Assembly (NCBI GenBank): GCA_017445925.1
Contig: JAFSRW010000042.1
Coordinates: 30,059-94,058 of the forward strand
Direction: 5' to 3'
Length of the DNA stretch: 64,000 bases
From: Bacteroidaceae bacterium
GTDB lineage: Bacteria > Bacteroidota > Bacteroidia > Bacteroidales > Bacteroidaceae
Shown here: piece after piece, positions 8,527 to 15,889 of the stretch
Position numbering within the stretch: the stretch's first letter is position 1
Layout: every line of letters begins with the position of its first letter
Made by a program: the position numbers and the translations under genes
Notes under the pieces: model-generated
Told to the model about the DNA's origin: nothing
Database searches by the model: none
The model's input: the letters and a program-made list of their open reading frames with translations, nothing else

Positions 8527-9718
8527 AACAATAAAGGAGATATACAAGATAGGACTGGGACCTTCATCCAGTCATACGATGGGGCCGAGAAAGGCTGCTG
8601 AGATTTTTATCCAGCGCCATCCTAATGCGGCACGAACGGAAGTGACATTATACGGCTCGCTGGCCGCAACAGGCAAGGGCCACATGACGGATGTTGCCAT
8701 AGAGGATGCCATTCCCGGCATCGCAATTATTTGGGAGCCCAAGGTGTTTCTGCCATTCCATCCCAACGGTATGGAGTTCCGTGCTTATGCTCAGGACGGC
8801 TCACAGACAGATAGCTGGCAGGTATTCAGCATAGGCGGAGGCGAACTGGCCGAAGAAAGCCAGAGTCGGCTCTCGTCGCCCGAAATATACAAGTTGGACA
8901 AGATGACGGACATCCTGAAATATTGCGAGCGGACGGGCAAAAGCTACTGGGAATATGTGGCAGAAACAGAAGATGCCGACATCTGGGATTATCTGCGAGA
9001 GGTTTGGGAGACAATGAAAGCTGCTGTGGAACGTGGTCTAGATGCCGAGGGCGTTCTGCCCGGTCCTCTGAACCTACGTCGCAAAGCAGCAGCCTATTAT
9101 GTGAAAGCCACCGGATATAAGGACAATCTGCGTACACGTGGTTTAGTTTTCTCCTACGCACTTGCCGTAAGCGAGGAAAACGCAGCCGGTGGAAAGATTG
9201 TTACGGCTCCCACCTGCGGTTCGTGCGGTGTGCTGCCAGGTGTCCTCTATCACATGTGGAAGAGCAAGTCCTTTAGCGATGCTCGTATCCTTAGGGCTCT
9301 TGCTACAGCCGGTCTGATAGGTAATGTGGTAAAACACAACGCCAGCATCTCGGGTGCTGAGGTTGGATGTCAGGGCGAAGTGGGTGTTGCCTGTGCTATG
9401 GCATCAGCAGCAGCCAACCAGCTGTTTGGCGGCTCGCCAGCTCAGATAGAATATGCTGCCGAGATGGGACTGGAGCACCACTTGGGTATGACTTGCGACC
9501 CCGTCTGCGGTATGGTTCAGATTCCCTGCATCGAGCGTAATGCCTACGCAGCAGCGCGTGCCTTGGATGCTAATATCTACAGTACCTTCTCTGACGGTAT
9601 TCACCGTGTTTCATTCGATAAGGTGGTTGAGGTGATGAAGCAAACGGGACACGACCTGCCCTCCCTCTACAAAGAGACTGCAGAGGGCGGCTTGGCAAAG
9701 GACTACCATCAGATGTAG
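8522..9718 (+). CDS. sdaA: L-serine dehydratase (L-serine ammonia-lyase), single-chain iron-sulfur type
   Basis: Converts L-serine to pyruvate and ammonia in the cytoplasm. 398 residues. The N-terminal domain begins with the diagnostic GLGPSSSHTMGPRKAAEIF. The C-terminal catalytic domain carries PTCGSCGVLPG, then CDPVCGMVQIPCIERN, which supply the cysteines for the oxygen-sensitive [4Fe-4S] cluster. Alpha and beta domains are fused as in other single-chain enzymes, though at 398 residues it is shorter than the ~450-residue enterobacterial form. The start codon lies at the edge of a 7-bp repeat array with no visible ribosome-binding site, as usual in Bacteroidales. Confidence 0.95.
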   Translation: MKTIKEIYKIGLGPSSSHTMGPRKAAEIFIQRHPNAARTEVTLYGSLAATGKGHMTDVAIEDAIPGIAIIWEPKVFLPFHPNGMEFRAYAQDGSQTDSWQVFSIGGGELAEESQSRLSSPEIYKLDKMTDILKYCERTGKSYWEYVAETEDADIWDYLREVWETMKAAVERGLDAEGVLPGPLNLRRKAAAYYVKATGYKDNLRTRGLVFSYALAVSEENAAGGKIVTAPTCGSCGVLPGVLYHMWKSKSFSDARILRALATAGLIGNVVKHNASISGAEVGCQGEVGVACAMASAAANQLFGGSPAQIEYAAEMGLEHHLGMTCDPVCGMVQIPCIERNAYAAARALDANIYSTFSDGIHRVSFDKVVEVMKQTGHDLPSLYKETAEGGLAKDYHQM

Positions 9719-9726
9719 AAGATTAG

Positions 9727-12700
9727 TTACTTCATGGCAACCTTTTTCCCACCCTTAATATAGATGCCTTTCTTTAGTTGAGAGTTGAAAGTTGAGAGTT
9801 GAGAGTTTATGCTCCGTCCACTTAGGTCGTAGAGAGCATCATCAGGTTTTTCATTTTTCACTCCTTCATTCTTCACTTCCAGGATGCTATTAGCTTCTTC
9901 TTCGGTGCCAAGCATCTTATCGCGGAAATCGTCAATAGACTTATTGGTAATGCCAAGGTTCGAAGTCAGGTACTTGCGGAACTTCTCCTCCAGCGTCTCG
10001 CCTTGTAGAGCCTCCACAGCTGAGAACAACTCATCGAGCTGCCCTTTGCTGCAAGGAGTGTTGAAATAAGAGAAATTTGTCAGCTCGTAATCTTTGTATA
10101 TATCACTCTTGCTCATGCCAAGCACACCTTCCAGCAGGAAGGCAAGGGTACCCGTGCGGTCTCGACCGATGGCACAGTGAAAATATACGGGTTTGTCGTT
10201 TTTTACGCTAGTCACCACATACTGGAAGGCAGCCTTGTACGTACTCTTTGAGTTAGTCAGGCCCTCCATGTGACTGGCTGTCTGCCCCAGTGGCGTACGC
10301 CTGTAGGAAACATCGCTACCCAGCACAGAACGTGAGATACTTTTTGCCTCACTATCGCTACGCAAGTCCAACTCGGCCATAATACCGGCTTGGCGTAGTG
10401 CCTCTATGCCTTCTGGCTCCAGGTTATGACCACCGTTCCACTCGGCACCTCGGAATATCTTACCGTATTTAATGGGCCTTCCGCAGGCCGTAGGCCATCC
10501 ACCAAGGTCGCGCACATTGGCTGTGCCATCAACCCTAAGATCCCTCACCTGGCCAGTGGTAGTGAACGAGGTTTCGTTATTAATTGTTAGTTGTTCATCT
10601 TTAATCGCTTCTACTTTACAATAGTAGGTACGGCCTGGAATAAGATTGTATATCTCGTATGAGGCAGATTCCGCAGGCACGCTCCGCGTTACAGCATCGG
10701 CATAGTCAGGACTTTCGCTCCACGTTATCTGCTGCGCTTCTGCGGTGGTGTCCCTTGTCCAGAATATTTCAACTGGCAATGGCCAGTCACGACGTTCTGG
10801 TGGATTCTGGTTGTAGGTGCCAACCTTGCTGGCATCTTTCTGGGTGTATTCAAAGTCGTGCACAAAGCCACGCACTCTGCCATTCTCCAGATTGTATTCC
10901 ATGTTGAACAAACCTGTTGTTGCAGGATGCAAACGCCACATCTGGCGCAATTCCTGTGTGCCACCTGAGGGATAGTTATACACCCTCACCCTGCCTGCTG
11001 TATAACTGTACGGGAATGTAGAACTGCCCTGTATCTTAAAGCGTCCGCCGCCAACCCATGTTATCATCTGCTCATAACGTGCATCCGCCGTCAGTGAGAT
11101 AGCCCTTCCGTTGGCATTTCCCCCTATCACGGTACCCACGTACATCCCATTGTCGACACACTGCATCAGCCAGCCACCATTCTTGCGTGTCAACTTGAAG
11201 TAAGGTGGCGTTTCCAGTTCTTCAAGGGCCACAGCCGTCAGTCCCTCCTTATTGGCATTATCGGGATCGCCCTTCATAACATAACCCGGTATGCTCACAT
11301 TCTCGATGTAATAGTAGCCCTCATGGAGCGGATAACAGTAGAGCGAATCATTAGCTATCATAATCCCGTTGATAGCCTTGTTGAGCTGTTCCAACGTGGC
11401 GTTTTCGTCCAATGTTTGCGCTTGGGCAATAGCATCACTCATGGTCTTGGCGCTGCTATAGGAGTAGCAGCCTGGATCGGTGCCTATTTCGTCACCTGTG
11501 GGAACCTTAGGACTATATTCTATTATAACCTTCTGCAAATCATCGTAGGTGTACTCCTTCCAGAGGTCACCGATAATATCGTAAGTGCTCCATGAGGGAT
11601 CAGCCTTGAAAGCCGAATACATAGAGGGTCGCACATGCACATTGGCTCCCGTGAAGTCGAAGGTGTAGCTGCGCAGCGTAGGCACAGCATCACAGTTCAT
11701 ATACACCTCGTATTTCTTTCCGCCGTAGATACATAGCTTATCGCCCCATGTATTGGCAGCAATATTCTCACCAAAGGAAATCTTCACCAGCACCTTATTG
11801 TAGCTCAGTGCCTCGTAGTCCATAAGGGTTACTGAGTTAGGCAGCACAATCTCTGTGAGCTGGGTCTGATAGATAGCCTTATAACCCAACTGGGTAATGC
11901 CCTCTGGCAAGTTGAGCGCTGTGATATTGGCACAATGGAAGGCATAGTCGCCAATAGCAGTTACCTTGAAGGTTTTACCCTTGATGGTTATCGTCTGCGG
12001 AATCGTTATCTCGCCGGTGTAGGTACAGGGGTTGGTTGATGAAGGCTGTGCCGTGTTGGGATAGGTTACTGCTACCGTGTTGGTGCCTGTAATCTTGTAT
12101 TTGATGCCGTCCACCAACATATCGTCAGCAGTAGGTGTCTCCGACCTGGGTGTCGCAATGACAATATTCGGTACATTACGCACAGTTCCACCGATGAGCG
12201 TATTGATAATACCTGGGCCGTTCACCCAGAGCGTTGACGAACCGCCACCGTCCAGATTGATGGCATCCGTCATACCCAAGTCCTCAGCCAGCGTGAGTAG
12301 ATTCGGCAACGAGAAGCCGGATGCACCTTCCATACGACCTTCTGTTATTACCATATATACCGTTCCATCGGCACATTTGCCAAGCAAGGTGCGCGGATGC
12401 GGTCCGTAGAAGCCTTCACCGCCGATATAGGGATTCTGGCTTACGCCATTAAGTCGGAGAATAGGTCCGCTAACCACAAAGGCGTCATACTTCTTACCCC
12501 ATGCGGAAAGCTGACTGGCTGTGGTTTCGGAGCCGTACGGCACGAGGGTAAACCCACCGTCCTTAAACCCGATTACGCCGTTACAACGGGCAAACTCCTC
12601 AGGCGCAGTAGTGGCTATTTCATTGCCATAGAGCCAGAGAGCAGTACACGATGTGCAGTTGCTCATGTTGAAGTAGCTGCCGTTAATTGCAACCGTTGCA

Positions 12701-12984
12701 CCAGCCTCTGCTGCCAAGCCGTTTGTACCCTTGGTAGAATATTCCTTGTCATAGAGCATGGTGTACATCGTCGACTCCGAGTATTTGGCAATCGATACAA
12801 CCTGTGGATTGCCATACAAATCGCTAAAGCTCGACTTACCGTAGGTTACTCCGTTACGGGTCTTCCAGCCCCAGTTAGCATTCTGCAGAACGGAAGCATA
12901 CTTCGATTCGCCCAGTGCCGTCGCAGTAATAGCGAAGAACAGAAGTAGAATCGAAAACCGGAAATTAAGAATTGTCTGTTTCAT
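9727..12984 (-). CDS. Secreted multidomain protein: NAGPA-type phosphodiester glycosidase, BspA-like LRR, FN3 and tyrosine phosphatase
   Basis: 1085 residues with a signal peptide. Residues ~25-275 are a phosphodiester glycosidase domain (NAGPA/DUF2233 family) with INGSYF, HPRTLLG and NLDGGGSSTLWV; the family cleaves sugar-1-phosphodiesters. Residues ~290-450 are BspA-type leucine-rich repeats (AIGDYAFHCANITALNLPEG). A lectin-like region and an FN3-like module (to ~810) follow. Residues ~815-1020 are a tyrosine/phosphoinositide phosphatase domain of the Y_phosphatase3 kind, with GTANVRDLGG and the loop HCAIGRDRTG (Cys937, Arg943). The end is YDLSGRS...KGIYIKGGKKVAMK. Both catalytic domains look intact, so one exported polypeptide may remove phosphodiester-linked sugars and phosphate groups. 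Two 7-bp repeat arrays encode the tail linker and one lies at the FN3/phosphatase border. It lies 54 bp downstream of the GH98-type gene, probably in one operon. Confidence 0.85.
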   Translation of the reverse strand: MKQTILNFRFSILLLFFAITATALGESKYASVLQNANWGWKTRNGVTYGKSSFSDLYGNPQVVSIAKYSESTMYTMLYDKEYSTKGTNGLAAEAGATVAINGSYFNMSNCTSCTALWLYGNEIATTAPEEFARCNGVIGFKDGGFTLVPYGSETTASQLSAWGKKYDAFVVSGPILRLNGVSQNPYIGGEGFYGPHPRTLLGKCADGTVYMVITEGRMEGASGFSLPNLLTLAEDLGMTDAINLDGGGSSTLWVNGPGIINTLIGGTVRNVPNIVIATPRSETPTADDMLVDGIKYKITGTNTVAVTYPNTAQPSSTNPCTYTGEITIPQTITIKGKTFKVTAIGDYAFHCANITALNLPEGITQLGYKAIYQTQLTEIVLPNSVTLMDYEALSYNKVLVKISFGENIAANTWGDKLCIYGGKKYEVYMNCDAVPTLRSYTFDFTGANVHVRPSMYSAFKADPSWSTYDIIGDLWKEYTYDDLQKVIIEYSPKVPTGDEIGTDPGCYSYSSAKTMSDAIAQAQTLDENATLEQLNKAINGIMIANDSLYCYPLHEGYYYIENVSIPGYVMKGDPDNANKEGLTAVALEELETPPYFKLTRKNGGWLMQCVDNGMYVGTVIGGNANGRAISLTADARYEQMITWVGGGRFKIQGSSTFPYSYTAGRVRVYNYPSGGTQELRQMWRLHPATTGLFNMEYNLENGRVRGFVHDFEYTQKDASKVGTYNQNPPERRDWPLPVEIFWTRDTTAEAQQITWSESPDYADAVTRSVPAESASYEIYNLIPGRTYYCKVEAIKDEQLTINNETSFTTTGQVRDLRVDGTANVRDLGGWPTACGRPIKYGKIFRGAEWNGGHNLEPEGIEALRQAGIMAELDLRSDSEAKSISRSVLGSDVSYRRTPLGQTASHMEGLTNSKSTYKAAFQYVVTSVKNDKPVYFHCAIGRDRTGTLAFLLEGVLGMSKSDIYKDYELTNFSYFNTPCSKGQLDELFSAVEALQGETLEEKFRKYLTSNLGITNKSIDDFRDKMLGTEEEANSILEVKNEGVKNEKPDDALYDLSGRSINSQLSTFNSQLKKGIYIKGGKKVAMK
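9774..9808. repeat. 7-bp-period repeat array in the C-terminal tail of the NAGPA/phosphatase gene
   Basis: On the minus strand, heptamers of TCAACTC/TCAACTT encode NSQLSTFNSQLKKG, just before the conserved GIYIKGGKK tail. Confidence 0.85.
9847..9880. repeat. Second 7-bp-period array in the same tail linker
   Basis: Read on the minus strand, heptamers of the form AATGAAG/GAGTGAA encode EVKNEGVKNEK, upstream of YDLSGR. Confidence 0.75.
10576..10602. repeat. 7-bp-period array at the FN3/phosphatase border
   Basis: On the minus strand it encodes DEQLTINNE. It is the same peptide and DNA pattern as the array at 3523-3566 in an unrelated gene. Confidence 0.8.
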
Positions 12985-13038
12985 AATTTATATTAGATCT
13001 AATTTATGTGTCGTATGTTTGCTTTTACGCTTCGTTTC

Positions 13039-15720
13039 TTATTTTACCATTATCTTTTTGCCGTTCATGATATAGATGCCCTTCTTCAATTGTGAATTAT
13101 GAATTATGAATTGTGAATTGACCTGACGTCCGTTGAGGTCGTATATTTTAACTGAACTGCCGTCGGCATTGACTATGCGGATGCCGTCAGGGTCAGCTTC
13201 GTTTACACCCTTGGCAAACTCAGGCTGTAGGGTAACTATATCGTCGGGCATGCTGAAGGTAATGCGCGTATTGCCGTTACTCAGCGTCTCCAGGCTAATA
13301 GTGGTACCAAAGGTAAAGTTCACGCCGTTAATTACTTTCAGTTCCTTCAGGCCATAGCCGTCACGGGGAATGATAGTCAGTGTAACGGTCTGTCCCTCCT
13401 CGGCCTCGTCAACATCTGCCGTAACGGTGCCGTTGCTGGCCTTACGGACGGTAACAAGGAATTTCTCTGCCTCGCAGTCGGCAGGGGTATAGATTACTTG
13501 GTCAATAAATGTGTTGATACCTTTCGGATTGCTCAGAACAAGGGTATTCTTGCCTGCCTTTAATGTAACGTCAAACGTAGCCTTACGCCATTCGTTTGCC
13601 GCAGTCTTCTCCACATCCACGTAAGCGCCCTTTCCATTAACGTTATATCTTAGCTGACCTGCCTTGGCTGTGTTCATGTATCGTACGCTGATGCGATAGT
13701 CACCTGCTTCCTTAAGGATAAGCTGGTGGCGTAATGCACCACTGGTGTTGTTGCCCATTTCCACAAAGCCGTTGCCGGCATGACCACGTACATTGGGGTG
13801 TGAATAGTAAGGGCTGACAGTACTGCTGCCTATGCCCTTATAGTCCATGTCCTCGGCCTCTGCTATAATCTCTCCATGATAGGGAGCTGGCTGGACAGGC
13901 TGCGGGAGGGCTACTACAGGATGAATGTCTGCTTCGCGCTCCGTGGCATCTCCGCTACAATTAATGCTGACAGTGGCACCACCCATGTGCTTCAGCGTAA
14001 GAGTATATACGCCCGCCTCAGCATCCCATGTAGGCTTTACCGAACCCTTGGCCAGTGTGCCGTTCTTATATTTGTAGGTGGGCTCTGCTTTCACACCGCT
14101 GATAACAATGGTCTCTGTAACCAGTGCAGTGGTATCTGTACGGAAGTTATTGAAGTAAAAGTCCAGATGGTCGCCGAACTCACGCACCGTGGCGCTGCCC
14201 AACTTACCCAGCGTCAGTTTCAGCGTGTCGCAGGTATTGTAAAGCAATGGAATCCTCCCCGTTGCTTCCACCTTCTTATTCAGATAGGTATATGGCGTGT
14301 AGCAGATGAGCTGGTTCTTCATGCGGGCTACAAATAGGTCGCCTTCGGACAGCTCGGAGTATCGCTTATCGAAATCGGACGTTTTGGTGCTGGTTTTACT
14401 CCAACGAGAGACATACGTCGACTTTGTGGCTTTCATAGGAATGGTCTTGGAAAGTGCATCGTACAACTCGGGTACAATGGCTATTGTACCATATCTGCCC
14501 GTTTTCTTGAAGTAGCACATATTGGACATCATCTGTCCGTCGCTCCAGCCGTAGGATGAAGCAGAGTTGGCTGGGTCATCCTGTTTGTAAAGGTCGTCGT
14601 ACAAGGTGTTCCACGAGGCATATTTATCCTCGTCGCTTCCACTTGTAACATTGTTGACCACAACTATCTTTGTCCGTTCTATAACCTCTTCACGCGTAGG
14701 AATATAAATGGTGCCGTCGATTATCTTGCGGAACAAGTCAATCCATACGCCGTTCAGGTTGTCAAAACGCCCCCAGTTCCTGCGAGTATAGCCGTCCACG
14801 GTAGTCTTATCGGTCTCTTCAAAGCATTCTTTGTTCCAGATTAACTCAGGGCCGTCCCATACCGCCCCACCGTTTGAGCCGCACTGCTCCATCACGGTAC
14901 CCACACCTGCACAAGAAGGGTAGCTGGCCTTACCCTCTCCAAGCAAGTCATCCATAGCACCGTTCCATCCACAGTTGTCATAGCGTACGCCGTAGTTCTT
15001 GGCCAAACCAGCAATGAAGGGGCCATAGGTAACGCTCTCGTTATTGTAGAAGCAGGCCGATGTGGTGTATTTATAGAGCCACAGGATGGCCTCAGGGTAT
15101 TTCTTGCAAGCTGCCATCAGCTGTTTATCACGCTTCATCTCGCCAATGGGGTTCAGCGCGTGGCTCCAGATATTGCCACAGAAACTCACCGTGAGGAAGC
15201 CGCCATAGTTGTGCGACATCTCCACCAGTTTGGCAAATAGTGCCCAGCGTGATGCCTGCGGACTGGAACTTAGGTCGGTAGCCTGTTCGTCAAAGCCCCA
15301 GAACTGTTCGGCAAAGTTCCAACCAAGGAAGTTGGGAAAGCGTCGGAACATATATTCGAAGGTCTCCAAGTCCGAATCCTGAATGTGTGTATGCCCACCG
15401 CTGGCTGGCTGACATGTGAACCACATACCGTTGGCCTGGCATACTGTTCCCCACGACTTGTAGGTGCGCAGCGCATTCTGCGGCATCTTGTATATTTTCT
15501 TCTCCTTATCAAACTGGCAGGATAGCGACAGGTTCATGCACACGTATGGTCGTATGTCTTCAGGAACCAAATCGATAATCTTTTGCGGGTCGGCAGCGTT
15601 CCACACATCCACATGAATCATCCACATGGGGTGCTCATTGCTGATGGGTCTACGTTCCTTTGCCAACGTAAGAGCAAAAAAGCCAATAATTAAGGAGAGA
15701 CTCAGTAGCAGTCGTTTCAT
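13039..15720 (-). CDS. Glycoside hydrolase family 98-type secreted enzyme with a CBM6/35-like module
   Basis: 893 residues with a signal peptide. The opening RRPISNEHPMWMIHVDVWN, followed by IIDLVPEDIRPYV and a long barrel region with FLGWNFAEQFWGFDE and DGPELIWNKECFEE, matches the GH98 catalytic module. GH98 enzymes are endo-beta-galactosidases that act on blood-group glycans or on xylan. A family C-terminal beta domain follows, then a carbohydrate-binding module at residues ~625-745 (EAEDMDYKG ... INTFIDQVIYT) resembling CBM6/CBM35, a short GNGTVTADVDEAEEGQTVTL-like Ig repeat, and a YDLNGRQV...KGIYIMNGKKIMVK tail partly encoded by 7-bp repeats. The gene is divergent from the GH31 gene and probably leads an operon with the NAGPA/phosphatase fusion. 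Substrate is not decided. Confidence 0.8.
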   Translation of the reverse strand: MKRLLLSLSLIIGFFALTLAKERRPISNEHPMWMIHVDVWNAADPQKIIDLVPEDIRPYVCMNLSLSCQFDKEKKIYKMPQNALRTYKSWGTVCQANGMWFTCQPASGGHTHIQDSDLETFEYMFRRFPNFLGWNFAEQFWGFDEQATDLSSSPQASRWALFAKLVEMSHNYGGFLTVSFCGNIWSHALNPIGEMKRDKQLMAACKKYPEAILWLYKYTTSACFYNNESVTYGPFIAGLAKNYGVRYDNCGWNGAMDDLLGEGKASYPSCAGVGTVMEQCGSNGGAVWDGPELIWNKECFEETDKTTVDGYTRRNWGRFDNLNGVWIDLFRKIIDGTIYIPTREEVIERTKIVVVNNVTSGSDEDKYASWNTLYDDLYKQDDPANSASSYGWSDGQMMSNMCYFKKTGRYGTIAIVPELYDALSKTIPMKATKSTYVSRWSKTSTKTSDFDKRYSELSEGDLFVARMKNQLICYTPYTYLNKKVEATGRIPLLYNTCDTLKLTLGKLGSATVREFGDHLDFYFNNFRTDTTALVTETIVISGVKAEPTYKYKNGTLAKGSVKPTWDAEAGVYTLTLKHMGGATVSINCSGDATEREADIHPVVALPQPVQPAPYHGEIIAEAEDMDYKGIGSSTVSPYYSHPNVRGHAGNGFVEMGNNTSGALRHQLILKEAGDYRISVRYMNTAKAGQLRYNVNGKGAYVDVEKTAANEWRKATFDVTLKAGKNTLVLSNPKGINTFIDQVIYTPADCEAEKFLVTVRKASNGTVTADVDEAEEGQTVTLTIIPRDGYGLKELKVINGVNFTFGTTISLETLSNGNTRITFSMPDDIVTLQPEFAKGVNEADPDGIRIVNADGSSVKIYDLNGRQVNSQFIIHNSQLKKGIYIMNGKKIMVK
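13084..13120. repeat. 7-bp-period repeat array in the C-terminal tail of the GH98-type gene
   Basis: Five heptamers of the form AATTNTG/AATTATG. On the minus strand they encode VNSQFIIHNSQLKKG. Confidence 0.85.
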
Positions 15721-15750
15721 AATTTAGGGCATTATTTCGTTTTCTTGTGA

Positions 15751-15758
15751 CAAAGTTA
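15751..15758 (-). promoter_or_regulatory. -7 element for the GH98-type gene
   Basis: TAACTTTG on the minus strand, about 30 bp before the start codon. No good TTTG is seen at the -33 position. It is divergent from the GH31 promoter across 169 bp of AT-rich DNA. Confidence 0.55.
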
Positions 15759-15833
15759 CAATTTATATTTGTATTATTTGTATTTTCAGGGGATTTTTCA
15801 ATTGTACCTAAGTAAAAGGGCACATAAGAATAG

Positions 15834-15863
15834 TTGTTAATTCACTTTTTCTTTATAACTTTG
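15834..15863 (+). promoter_or_regulatory. Bacteroidetes-type promoter for the GH31 gene
   Basis: TTG at 15834-15836, a 19-bp spacer, then TAACTTTG at 15856-15863, 26 bp before the ATG at 15890. Confidence 0.75.
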
Positions 15864-15889
15864 CAGCATCATAACCAACAACAACTATA

